Positions 17,094-25,065 of a stretch of 36,987 nt of DNA are shown here, in pieces. The position numbers and the translations under genes were made by a program. Positions within the stretch are counted from its first letter, which is position 1, and each line of letters starts with the position of its first letter. Location of the stretch: positions 1-36,987 of the forward strand of contig SVSY01000006.1 of assembly GCA_015064065.1 (NCBI GenBank). The letters are read 5' to 3'. Under the pieces are notes generated by a model. That model worked only from the letters and a program-made list of their open reading frames with translations. It was not told where the DNA came from and searched no databases. The stretch comes from Oscillospiraceae bacterium (GTDB lineage Bacteria; Bacillota; Clostridia; Oscillospirales; CAG-272).

Positions 17094-17128
17094 AAAAACG
17101 GCTTGATGCAGCGCATCAAGCCGTTTTT
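17094..17128 (+). terminator. Terminator of GH32-GH39 operon
   Basis: A perfect 16-bp stem (17094-17109/17113-17128) begins with A5 and ends with T5, five bases after the GH39 stop. Its inner 14 bp are identical to the stem at 17330-17359. Confidence 0.88.
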
Positions 17129-17329
17129 AGTCAGAGAGAAAGAAAGTTTTGGTCAAGCTTTTTCAAAAGCTTGCGCGGTGGAGGGCGCGGAGCTCTCCTC
17201 GATGTCCGCAGACATCGAAATTTCTTTTTGGCGTTTCTTTTTGCGAGCTTTTTCTTTTCGCCTTTTGCTTGAAAAGAAAAAGCGGAGGGGCGGATTTTGT
17301 TATTTGAGGAACTGTTTTGTAAATATTCA
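17129..17329. repeat. Non-coding palindromic block between twin terminators
   Basis: About 200 bases without a convincing gene. It contains perfect inverted repeats 17155-17162/17165-17172, 17199-17206/17211-17218 and 17247-17259/17271-17283 (13 bp). The mix of a palindrome-rich GC segment and T-rich arms resembles dispersed elements seen between genes in Clostridia (general impression). Only one copy is seen here. Because it is bracketed by two copies of the same terminator stem, it may be an inserted repetitive element. The small frames crossing it are Lys/Arg-rich artefacts. Confidence 0.5.
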
Positions 17330-17359
17330 AAACGGCTTGATGCACGCATCAAGCCGTTT
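17330..17359. terminator. Terminator of the SGNH-TIM-Gfo/Idh operon
   Basis: A 14-bp perfect stem (17330-17343/17346-17359), identical in its arms to the inner stem of the 17094-17128 terminator. On the minus strand it follows the SGNH gene stop by five bases and ends in TTTT. Confidence 0.8.
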
Positions 17360-17363
17360 ATCT

Positions 17364-18023
17364 TTAAAGAGTCTTTATAAATCCTGCAAGGCGGGAGGCG
17401 ATGATCGCGTGGCCTGCATCGTTGGGGTGGAGACCGTCGGGGCAGTATTTCTGCTTGATGATCTCGACCTTGGGCTGAAGAGAGCTTACCGACCACAAAT
17501 CAAGCAGAGGAAGCGAGTAGTAAGCCGCTATCTCCTTGATGATGTTGACGTAGGTCAGAAGGTCTGCAACCTCGCTCTCCTTGTATCCGTCGCCGCGGAG
17601 GTTGTCCTCGTTGCAACGGTGAAGGGGAGTCATTATTACGATAGTAGCGTCGGGATATTTATTGATGAGTCCCTCGAAGAGCGTGTGGCAAGCGCCGTAA
17701 AAGGTATCAACGGTACGATCCGACATCTGTCCGAGAGGAGCATCGCCGTGACCGAAATCGTTTGTTCCGCCGAACACTACTACTACGTCGGCATCGTCGT
17801 CCATCTCTCCAAATCTTGAGCAGAAATCACGATCCCAACGGGGCTCTGCCGAAGGCTTTTTCTGGCGGGCAATTCTTGTGCCGCCGATACCGTATCCGCG
17901 AACTACCTCTGCACCGTAGGTGGTCTTGATACGGTTCCAATAAATATTTTCGGGTGTGCTTACGCCTGCGCCCTCGGTTATGCTGTCACCGAGAAAGTTT
18001 ATCTTAAGTCCTTTGAGCTCCAT
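17364..18023 (-). CDS. SGNH/GDSL-family esterase
   Basis: 219 residues, single SGNH domain without signal peptide. Block I GDSIT with nucleophile Ser14, block II GIGG, block III GGTND with Asn88, block V DGLH with Asp196 and His199, so all four catalytic blocks are complete. Such enzymes remove acetyl or other acyl groups from sugars. It is the last gene of a four-gene minus-strand operon (8 bases after the TIM-barrel gene) and probably strips acyl decorations before or after the dehydrogenase/isomerase steps. Confidence 0.88.
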   Translation of the reverse strand: MELKGLKINFLGDSITEGAGVSTPENIYWNRIKTTYGAEVVRGYGIGGTRIARQKKPSAEPRWDRDFCSRFGEMDDDADVVVVFGGTNDFGHGDAPLGQMSDRTVDTFYGACHTLFEGLINKYPDATIVIMTPLHRCNEDNLRGDGYKESEVADLLTYVNIIKEIAAYYSLPLLDLWSVSSLQPKVEIIKQKYCPDGLHPNDAGHAIIASRLAGFIKTL

Positions 18024-18031
18024 CGTGTACC

Positions 18032-18883
18032 TCAGAAAAGAAGTTTCTTGATGGTATCTCTTGCGAGGATTATATCAGCCTCGGGATCAGCACCCGTCTC
18101 GCGCTCGATGGTGAGATATCCGTCGTAGCCGATCTCCTTAAGTGCCGCGAGGTAAGCGGGGAAGTCGACGTCACCTGTTCCGACGGGTACTTCCTTGAAG
18201 AAGTCCGCAACGTTGAGTGCCTCGATACCGCCCGTAGCGAAGTGATCGTATATGATCTTGGGATCGGTCTTCTTGAGCATAACGCCGTCCTTGAGGTGAG
18301 TGTGAACGATGTACTTGCCGAGAAGCTTAACAGCCGCAACGGGATCCTGACCCGTTACCATAACGAAGTTAGCGGGGTCAAGGTTGACGCCAACGCCGCC
18401 CTCTGTATCCTCAAGAAATCCGTAGAGAACGTCGGCAGTTTCGGGACCCGTTTCGATAGCGAGTGTAACGCCGTGTGCCTTTGCGTACTTACCGCACTCC
18501 GTGAGTGCGTCGAGCATTACCTTATAGGTCGGGTCGTTCTTATCCGAGGGGATAACGCCGATATGCGTGGTAACGACCGAAGTGCCGAGATCGCACGCAA
18601 GGTCTACGATGCGGTTGGTCATTTTGATCCTTTCGGGGTTGTCTGCGGCTATCTGGAAGCCGTGGCCGCCCATGTCTCCGCAGAGGGCGCTGACCTCAAG
18701 ACCTTTAGAGTCAAGGAGCGCCTTGTAGCTCTTTCTTGCCTCTGCGTCAAGCGCGTCGGGAGAGAACGAGCCGGTAGTTGCGTATATCTGTACGCCGTTA
18801 AATCCAAGAGCTGCCGCGCGCTCGATAGCGTGGTCTACGGGAAGACCAAAGCCGAAGCAGTCTGTAATAACACCTATTTTCAT
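18032..18883 (-). CDS. TIM-barrel sugar (phosphate) isomerase/epimerase
   Basis: 283 residues of the AP-endonuclease-2 / xylose-isomerase-like TIM superfamily. The four divalent-metal ligands of the family are visible in order: LAIETGPE (Glu), NLDPANF (Asp), HTHLKD (His) and LTIERE (Glu). These enzymes isomerise, epimerise or dehydrate sugars and inositols. In other bacteria members act with Gfo/Idh/MocA dehydrogenases on keto-glycosides. Here it lies directly after two Gfo/Idh-type genes in the same operon. Exact substrate unknown. Confidence 0.85.
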   Translation of the reverse strand: MKIGVITDCFGFGLPVDHAIERAAALGFNGVQIYATTGSFSPDALDAEARKSYKALLDSKGLEVSALCGDMGGHGFQIAADNPERIKMTNRIVDLACDLGTSVVTTHIGVIPSDKNDPTYKVMLDALTECGKYAKAHGVTLAIETGPETADVLYGFLEDTEGGVGVNLDPANFVMVTGQDPVAAVKLLGKYIVHTHLKDGVMLKKTDPKIIYDHFATGGIEALNVADFFKEVPVGTGDVDFPAYLAALKEIGYDGYLTIERETGADPEADIILARDTIKKLLF

Positions 18884-18910
18884 AACTTAAACCTCTTTAG
18901 TAGTTTTTTC

Positions 18911-19753
18911 TCAGAAGGAGATCCATTCGCCGCACTTGCCGCAGGACGAGAGTACTGCGTCGCGGATCTTCATAGCCTCAAGTGTCTGTGCCGTGTCGAA
19001 GCTTACGTTGCCATCCTCGAAGAAGCGGAGAATATCGGCAATAAGCTCGTTGAATATCGCGCTTCTCGATTTGACCGTCTTGCCCTCGGTCGCAGACTCC
19101 ATAATGGTATCTCCGGGGAGACCGAAGGGAGCGTAGACGAGGCAGGCTGAGCGGTCGTCGGCATATCCAAGATGGAAGAACATCTGCTTGCCGTTCTTTA
19201 CACACATTACCTTGTCAGCACCGATTCCGAGCTTCTTTACGACCATCTCAACGTCGTGGATTATGTATTCGTCTACCGTCTTACCCGAAATAAACACCGT
19301 GATATTGCGGCAGTCTGCAACGTCGTCGAGTGCTTTTTCGTAGCGGAGAGCCGAGGAAGAGAAGAAGGGGGTGCCGTACTTCTCTGAAAGTGCGAATATC
19401 TCCTTTGCCTCGCACAGAGTCTGCGCGAAGGTCTTGTCTACGTAGGTGGGCTTTCCGAAGGGGAATACAGCCTTTGCGTAGGGAAGATGCTTTTCGGGGT
19501 TTGTGGGAGCGAGAATGAATATAACGTCGGACTTTTCGCAAAGCTCCTCTATGGTAGCACACTGCTCTGCGCCAAACTCCTTACACCACTCTGCAGTGCT
19601 TCTGCCGTCTACGGGCGAGATATCCTGCTCAGCCCAGACGTAAGCAAGCTCGAAATCGAGCGAATTTTCGCCGCATACCTCTTTGATCCACGCCGGATAG
19701 TTATTTGCGTGCCATTCGCTTATATAAAAGTCAACAAAGCCTATTTTTTTCAT
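18911..19753 (-). CDS. Short Gfo/Idh/MocA-like protein
   Basis: 280 residues from ATG 19753 (an in-frame GTG three codons upstream lies just after the preceding stop and lacks its own SD). It follows the Gfo/Idh plan but is 70-100 residues short. The first loop is GFVDFYISEW, so the GxGxxG nucleotide-binding glycines are lost, while the EKP position is retained as VDK with Lys107. The C-terminal sheet is reduced. It may be a non-catalytic partner of the full-length dehydrogenase encoded 11 bases upstream, or an enzyme with an unusual cofactor mode. Same operon as the TIM-barrel and SGNH genes. Confidence 0.65.
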   Translation of the reverse strand: MKKIGFVDFYISEWHANNYPAWIKEVCGENSLDFELAYVWAEQDISPVDGRSTAEWCKEFGAEQCATIEELCEKSDVIFILAPTNPEKHLPYAKAVFPFGKPTYVDKTFAQTLCEAKEIFALSEKYGTPFFSSSALRYEKALDDVADCRNITVFISGKTVDEYIIHDVEMVVKKLGIGADKVMCVKNGKQMFFHLGYADDRSACLVYAPFGLPGDTIMESATEGKTVKSRSAIFNELIADILRFFEDGNVSFDTAQTLEAMKIRDAVLSSCGKCGEWISF

Positions 19754-19764
19754 TTTCTTCACCG

Positions 19765-20832
19765 TTAAAGCTCGATCTCTTTGCCGATCTCTGCAGACTT
19801 GTAGAGGTAGTCGAGAAGCTTCATGCTTTCAAGGATATTGTCGATGTTGTTCTTGTTCTTTACACCCGAGTAGATAGACTTGATGAAGTCCTCATCCTCG
19901 CGAAGATACATATTGGGGATCTCGTGAGAGGTCTCAACAGTTTCAAGAGTATCGCCGTCGGTGATCTTGAACTGACCGCCGTAAGCAAGTCTTGCGCCCT
20001 TCTTGTCGCCGAGGAAGTCAACGAACATCTCGCCGGGCTCAACGTCAATATTCTGTGCCCATGCGCCGTTGAAGGAGATGGATGCCTTGTTGGTTCTGAT
20101 GTAGCCGGTGATGAAATCGTCAACGTCGTTAACGCCGTTTTCAATGTCCTTGGTATCCTCAGCCCACATGCTCTTGTACTTGTAGGACTTCATATCCTTT
20201 GCCATCTCGGAGTATGCGTCGCAAGTAACGTTCTTAAGCTTTGCGTCGCCGAGAATGTAAAGAATGAGGTCGAGGAAGTGGATACCCCAGTCGATGAGCG
20301 CACCGCCGCCCGACTGAGACTTATCGGTGAACGCGCCGCCAAGACCGGGAATTGAACGGAATGCGCGGAAGGAGCAGTAGATGTGGTAGATATTACCGAA
20401 CTCGCCGTTTCTGTTAAGCTCCTCGAGAAGCTCTACAGACTTGTGGTAACGGTTGCAAACGCCGATATTGAGTATCTTACCCTGCTTGTCTGCTTCCTCT
20501 GCCATCTCGCAAGAAAGTGCATAGCTTACGGTAACGGGCTTTTCACACATAACGTGCTTGCCTGCGCGGAGAGCATCCATGGTAACGGTGTAGTGTGCGA
20601 AGTTAGGGGTGAGAACGAATACAGCCTCTACCTCGGGGTCTGCAAGTGCTATCTTATAGTCCTCAATGACCTCTTCGATCTTGGGGAAATCTTCCTTAAG
20701 CTTTGCAGCCTTTTCGGGAAGGATATCGCAAGCGTACTTGATCCTTACGTTATCAAGCTTGGAAAGAGCGGGAAGATGAGCGTTTCTTGCAATTCTTCCG
20801 CATCCGATTATAGCAACAACAGTCGTTTTCAT
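19765..20832 (-). CDS. Gfo/Idh/MocA family oxidoreductase
   Basis: 355 residues. Rossmann GCGRIA (10-15), Asp36 after strand 2 (NAD preference), EKP with Lys98, and the C-terminal-domain GGGALIDWGIHFLDL carrying the usual active-site Asp and His. All catalytic positions are standard, so an active NAD-dependent sugar dehydrogenase is expected. First gene of the leftward operon, divergent from the AraC gene at 21063. Substrate unknown; neighbours suggest oxidation of a glycoside or sugar acid before TIM-barrel rearrangement. Confidence 0.88.
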   Translation of the reverse strand: MKTTVVAIIGCGRIARNAHLPALSKLDNVRIKYACDILPEKAAKLKEDFPKIEEVIEDYKIALADPEVEAVFVLTPNFAHYTVTMDALRAGKHVMCEKPVTVSYALSCEMAEEADKQGKILNIGVCNRYHKSVELLEELNRNGEFGNIYHIYCSFRAFRSIPGLGGAFTDKSQSGGGALIDWGIHFLDLILYILGDAKLKNVTCDAYSEMAKDMKSYKYKSMWAEDTKDIENGVNDVDDFITGYIRTNKASISFNGAWAQNIDVEPGEMFVDFLGDKKGARLAYGGQFKITDGDTLETVETSHEIPNMYLREDEDFIKSIYSGVKNKNNIDNILESMKLLDYLYKSAEIGKEIEL

Positions 20833-20898
20833 AGTGATCTACCTACCTTTTCTTTAATAATTATCAGGTTTTCAGTGCATGATCGCACATTCAAGATT

Positions 20899-20927
20899 AT
20901 TATATAATTCTTTTGTCCGATAGTAAA
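20899..20927 (-). promoter_or_regulatory. Promoter of leftward Gfo/Idh operon
   Basis: Minus strand: TTTACT (20927-20922), 17-base spacer, TATAAT (20904-20899). The rest of the 230-base divergent intergenic region is A+T rich and contains the inverted repeat at 20984-21010. Confidence 0.6.
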
Positions 20928-20983
20928 TAGCATAATTTTATATTTAATTTATCATTATTTTGGTTCTTTTACAATAAAAGTTG

Positions 20984-21010
20984 AAAATAACTGAAAAAAT
21001 TTGTTATTTT
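20984..21010. promoter_or_regulatory. Candidate operator: inverted repeat AAAATAAC / GTTATTTT
   Basis: Perfect 8-bp arms (20984-20991/21003-21010) separated by 11 bases, ending 2 bases before the -35 of the rightward promoter. Good position for control by the AraC protein encoded just downstream; could simply be A+T-rich chance symmetry. Confidence 0.35.
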
Positions 21011-21012
21011 TA

Positions 21013-21041
21013 TTGACATCGGCGCAAAGAGGTGCTATAAT
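21013..21041 (+). promoter_or_regulatory. Consensus promoter of AraC/ARH/ribokinase operon
   Basis: TTGACA (21013-21018), 17-base spacer, extended -10 TGcTATAAT (-10 at 21036-21041). The predicted start (~21048) falls on the first base of the ribosome binding site AAAGGAGGTG, so the leader is only about 15 bases. Confidence 0.8.
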
Positions 21042-21062
21042 CGTATCAAAGGAGGTGAGTGT

Positions 21063-21929
21063 ATGGGCGCTTTTGCAGTAAGGTATATGATAGACAAAAA
21101 TTATATAGAAAATCCGCGCAGATTTGGAGAGAATATTCTTTTTCAGATAGGTAAGATAAAGAGCGCTCCGTCCAATGAGATAAGCCTGCACGCTCACCTT
21201 AATTGGTACGAGCTCACCGTCGTCACGGGTGGAAAAGGGCAGATCTTCGCTAACGGAGAGGGAGTTGACGTATCCAAGGGAGATATATACCTTTCCTTCC
21301 CGAGCGAATTTCATATGATACGCTCAAGCGAGGACGAGCCGCTCGATTTTTGCTTTTTTGCGTTTCGCAGTGAAAACGAGTATATATCGCGCGAGCTTGA
21401 CGATATCATCGAGCGATCGATGCTTGCCGACCGCCGCGTTTTTTGCGACCGAAGGGTAGAATTCCTTATAGAAAATCTTATAGACGAGCTTTCCGAGCCC
21501 GATATATACGTTGAATCTCAGGCGCGCTCTATCATTGAGCAGGTGATATGCTACGTTATACGGAATTTCAGAAACGTAGGCGAGGGAGCTAAAGGCGCAA
21601 ACGTCAGCAAGCCCGAGGAATTTTGCTACAGGATGATGAATTATATAGATACGCATATCTACACTATGGGAAGCCTTTCAGACCTCGCAGATGCTATGCA
21701 CTACAATTACAGCTATATGTCCGACCTTTTTAAAAAGACGATGTCCGAGACGCTCAATTCCTATTACCGCCGCCGCAGACTCGAAACGGCAAGACTGTTG
21801 CTTTCCGACGGAAAGCTTAGCGTCACGCAGATATCCGAGCTGTTGAATTTTTCGTCTATATACACCTTCAGCCGCTCGTACAAGGATTATTTCGGCGCGT
21901 CTCCCAACGAGACCAGAAAAAGCAGATGA
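21063..21929 (+). CDS. AraC family transcriptional regulator
   Basis: 288 residues. Cupin sensor (about 40-90, with SLHAHLNWYELTVV and GDIYLSFPSEFHMI), linker helices, and a C-terminal double HTH (about 185-285) ending in FGASPNETRK. ATG has GGAGG 7 bases upstream. Unlike the two other AraC genes here it is co-directional with its target, leading a long operon (next gene 22 bases on), and divergent from the Gfo/Idh-TIM-SGNH operon. It is therefore placed to control both. Ligand unknown. Confidence 0.9.
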   Translation: MGAFAVRYMIDKNYIENPRRFGENILFQIGKIKSAPSNEISLHAHLNWYELTVVTGGKGQIFANGEGVDVSKGDIYLSFPSEFHMIRSSEDEPLDFCFFAFRSENEYISRELDDIIERSMLADRRVFCDRRVEFLIENLIDELSEPDIYVESQARSIIEQVICYVIRNFRNVGEGAKGANVSKPEEFCYRMMNYIDTHIYTMGSLSDLADAMHYNYSYMSDLFKKTMSETLNSYYRRRRLETARLLLSDGKLSVTQISELLNFSSIYTFSRSYKDYFGASPNETRKSR

Positions 21930-21951
21930 TCTTACATTTCGGAGAGTGAAT

Positions 21952-23307
21952 ATGAATAATATACCAAGACCCGATTATGAAAAAATGCATACCTGGGAAT
22001 TTTATGCCGACAGCGCGATGATAGAATATCAGCAGTCTATAGAAGAGGGGCTCGATATTGAAAAATACCGCGAGCTTTTCGAGCTTACGGACAAAATGCC
22101 TCGCGGAGAAGTGAAAAAACAGCTTGGCGATATTCTTTACGGAATAGTAATAAACGCACCGCAAAAAGACGGATACGCGTATAACGAACCGTCGGAGCTT
22201 TGTGCGATACGCGCGCTTCGCAAGGAGCATAAAGCGGAGCTTCGTATGCCCGAGAGCAATGAGCTTGAGGACAGAATACACGGTGCGTGGCTTGGAAGGA
22301 TATGCGGTTGTATGCTTGGCAAAACAGTAGAGGGAATACACACCGACGAACTTATCCCCTTACTTCGCGAAAGCAATAACTACCCTATGCACAGATACAT
22401 TTTACGAAGTGATCTTCCCACCGACGTTGATACGAGATATAAATACCGTTTGAGCGAACGCCCTTATGCCGACGAGATAAACGGTATGCCGCCCGACGAC
22501 GATACCAACTACGTCGTGCTCGCGCAGGAGCTTGTAGCGCGCTACGGACGTGATTTTACAGCTTGTGACGTTGCTAAGATATGGATAGATAAACAGCCGA
22601 AATATGCATACTGCACGGCAGAGCGAGTCGCCTTTTGCAATTTTGTCGACGGATACCGTCCGCCCGACTCAGCAATATATAAGAACGCTTACCGCGAATG
22701 GATAGGCGCGCAGATAAGAGGAGACTATTTCGGATACATAAATCCGTGTAATACCGAGCTTGCCGCCGAGATGGCGTTCCGCGACGCTTCGATATCACAC
22801 GTAAAGAACGGAATTTACGGTGAGATGTTTGCCTCGGCGATGATAGCCGCGGCGGCAGGCACTGACAGCATAGAGGATGTTATACTCTGCGGACTTGCAC
22901 AGATACCGCATACCTCGCGTCTCTACGAGAGCGTTATGGGTATCGTCGACGGCTACAAAAATGGAGCTCATGAGGGCGAATGCTTCGAGAACATCCATAA
23001 GGCATACGACGAGTACAGTGCACACGGTTGGTGCCACACTATCTCAAATGCTATGATAGTAGCGGCGGCTCTGCTCTATGGAAAGGGCGATTTCGGCCGC
23101 TCGATATGTATGGCTGTCGAGACGGGATTTGACACCGACTGCAACGGCGCGACCGTCGGCTCGGTGCTCGGAATGATGAAGGGAACGGGCGCGATAGGCG
23201 AAGAATGGTCTGCTCCGATAGCAGACAGACTTGAAACGGCTATATTCGGCGTAGGAACTGTCAGCGTGTCCGAGCGTGCTAAAATGACGCTTGATCATCT
23301 GAGGTGA
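21952..23307 (+). CDS. ADP-ribosylglycohydrolase-fold enzyme
   Basis: 451 residues from ATG 21952 (GGAG 7 bases upstream; an earlier GTG overlaps the SD). The first ~105 residues are an unrecognised helical extension; the remainder is the all-alpha ARH fold. Magnesium-site motifs: PPDDDTN (Asp182-Asp184) and GFDTDCNGAT (Asp394, Asp396), where the usual second Thr is Cys397. ARH enzymes hydrolyse N- or O-glycosidic bonds to (ADP-)ribose. Followed immediately by a ribokinase-family gene whose start overlaps its stop, which suggests release of ribose or a similar sugar and its phosphorylation. It need not act on ADP-ribosylated proteins. Confidence 0.85.
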   Translation: MNNIPRPDYEKMHTWEFYADSAMIEYQQSIEEGLDIEKYRELFELTDKMPRGEVKKQLGDILYGIVINAPQKDGYAYNEPSELCAIRALRKEHKAELRMPESNELEDRIHGAWLGRICGCMLGKTVEGIHTDELIPLLRESNNYPMHRYILRSDLPTDVDTRYKYRLSERPYADEINGMPPDDDTNYVVLAQELVARYGRDFTACDVAKIWIDKQPKYAYCTAERVAFCNFVDGYRPPDSAIYKNAYREWIGAQIRGDYFGYINPCNTELAAEMAFRDASISHVKNGIYGEMFASAMIAAAAGTDSIEDVILCGLAQIPHTSRLYESVMGIVDGYKNGAHEGECFENIHKAYDEYSAHGWCHTISNAMIVAAALLYGKGDFGRSICMAVETGFDTDCNGATVGSVLGMMKGTGAIGEEWSAPIADRLETAIFGVGTVSVSERAKMTLDHLR

Positions 23308-23309
23308 TT

Positions 23310-24209
23310 ATGAAAAAGATACTTGTTATAGGAAGCGCTAACGCAGATCTCGTTATCCACTCGCCCAAGGTTCCTGCTCTCGGTGAGACGGTAATAGGCT
23401 CGGGCTCATCCGTGGGCGCGGGCGGAAAGGGGCTCAATCAGGCGGTCGCAGCAAAGAAGCTTGGCGGCGAGGTGCACTTTATCGGTTCGCTCGGTAACGA
23501 CGCTAACGGAAAGATGCTCCGCGGCACGCTTGAGCGTTACGGTATTCGGTCGACCTGCATTGAGGTGGATGCCTGCGCCACGGGCTGTGCGATGATAGTC
23601 GTGGTAGAGGGAAATAATTTTATCGTGGTAGACGAGGGTGCGAACGCTTGTCTTACGCCCGACGTCATAGACGGAGAGGCGAGCTATATAGAAGAAGCGG
23701 ATATCGTGCTGATACAGTACGAGATACCGATAGAGAGTGTGATGAGGATAGCCGAGATAACTAAAAACAGCAAAGCTATGCTTGTGGTAAATCCCGCGCC
23801 CTTCAAAGATATTCCGAGTGAATTTTACGCTATGGTCGATATATTAGTGCCGAACGAGCACGAAGCGCACGCGCTGACGGGGATATATCCCGCCGACGAG
23901 CAAAGCACGGCCGCCGCTCTTGAGGCGCTGCTGCAAACGGGAGTTAAAAAGGCTATCGTCACACTCGGAGAACGGGGCTGTGCCTACGGAGACGGCGAAG
24001 GGATACGCTTTTATCCCGCGATAAAGACCAAGGCGGTAGACACTACGTCTGCAGGTGACAGCTTTATAGGCGCGCTTTGCGTAAGACTCTCGATGGGCGA
24101 TGAGACCGAGCGCGCGATAGAATACGCGACACGCGTATCATCAATAACGGTAAGCAGAGCGGGAGCGAGTGATTCGATACCCTACGCTTATGAGATAGAA
24201 AAGGAGTAA
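23310..24209 (+). CDS. Ribokinase-like PfkB family sugar kinase
   Basis: 299 residues from ATG 23310; GAGGTG lies upstream across the preceding stop, and the in-frame GTG at 23304 is part of that SD. Family signatures: GGKGLNQAVAAKKLG (38-52) and DTTSAGDSFIGAL (244-256) with catalytic base Asp250. Ribokinase normally has DTTGAGD; Ser replaces Gly here. It phosphorylates ribose or a related sugar/nucleoside with ATP. Position after the ARH-fold enzyme points to a free pentose as substrate. Not certain enough to name rbsK. Confidence 0.85.
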   Translation: MKKILVIGSANADLVIHSPKVPALGETVIGSGSSVGAGGKGLNQAVAAKKLGGEVHFIGSLGNDANGKMLRGTLERYGIRSTCIEVDACATGCAMIVVVEGNNFIVVDEGANACLTPDVIDGEASYIEEADIVLIQYEIPIESVMRIAEITKNSKAMLVVNPAPFKDIPSEFYAMVDILVPNEHEAHALTGIYPADEQSTAAALEALLQTGVKKAIVTLGERGCAYGDGEGIRFYPAIKTKAVDTTSAGDSFIGALCVRLSMGDETERAIEYATRVSSITVSRAGASDSIPYAYEIEKE

Positions 24210-24213
24210 TGCT

Positions 24214-25065
24214 ATGAAAATAAGATTGAGTGCGTTCTCTGACGAGGCGGGAAGCAGCCTTGCAGAACAGATAGACGCTTTGAGGGCAAATAAGATACCT
24301 ATGACCGAGCTTCGTTCTGTCGGCGGTAAAAACGTAGCCGAGCTTTCTATAGCTGAGGCAAAGGAGATATACGCTTCGCTCTCGGGCGAGGGAATATCGC
24401 TCTCTGCCGTCGGATCGCCTATGGGCAAGGTGAACATATCCGTGGATATGAACGAATATCTTGACACGGTCAAGCATATCTGCGAGCTTGCAAAGGTATT
24501 TAATACCGACAAGATAAGAATGTTCAGCTTTTTTGAGGCTCATAACGAGAGAAGCAAGGTCATCGAAAATCTCTGCCGAATGGTCGAGGTAGCAGATTCC
24601 TACGGAGTCGGACTTTACCACGAGAACGAAAAGGGAATATACGGAGACACGGCACAGAGAGTGCTCGACCTTCACGATAACGTCAAGGGTCTGCATTTCG
24701 TATACGACCCCGCAAATTTCTTGCAGGTAGGCGAAAATTCCGATAAGACTCTGCCGTTGCTCGTTCCGATAACCGACTATTTCCATATCAAAGACGTTAT
24801 TTTGGAGGGCGGCGAGTTGGTTCCCGCAGGTGAAGGCGACGGTCAGATACCGCGTATGGTATCTATGATAGAAAAGGATACCTTTATGACGCTCGAACCG
24901 CACCTTAAGATATTCGGCGGCTATGACAAGATAGACGGCGAGGTAATGAAGCATAAATTCCACTTTGAAAGCAACCGTGAGGCATTCGACTACGCAGTCG
25001 GCGCACTCAAGGGAATACTTATAAATAACGGTTATACCGAAAAAGACGGAGGATTTGTAAAATGA
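24214..25065 (+). CDS. TIM-barrel sugar isomerase/epimerase
   Basis: 283 residues, xylose-isomerase-like TIM barrel. Metal ligands in order: YHENEKG (Glu), VYDPANF (Asp), FHIKDV (His) and LEPHL (Glu). Start ATG 24214 has AGGAG just upstream, and the end overlaps the next start by 4 bases (ATGA). Related proteins carry out aldose-ketose isomerisation, epimerisation or C-C/C-O elimination on keto-sugars. Paired with a second barrel (25062) and two Gfo/Idh dehydrogenases. Confidence 0.85.
   Translation: MKIRLSAFSDEAGSSLAEQIDALRANKIPMTELRSVGGKNVAELSIAEAKEIYASLSGEGISLSAVGSPMGKVNISVDMNEYLDTVKHICELAKVFNTDKIRMFSFFEAHNERSKVIENLCRMVEVADSYGVGLYHENEKGIYGDTAQRVLDLHDNVKGLHFVYDPANFLQVGENSDKTLPLLVPITDYFHIKDVILEGGELVPAGEGDGQIPRMVSMIEKDTFMTLEPHLKIFGGYDKIDGEVMKHKFHFESNREAFDYAVGALKGILINNGYTEKDGGFVK

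Noticed and set aside
17094-17359. Integration att sites formed by the duplicated hairpin
   Set aside because: No integrase or cargo gene lies between the copies; both stems sit precisely where terminators of the flanking operons are expected.
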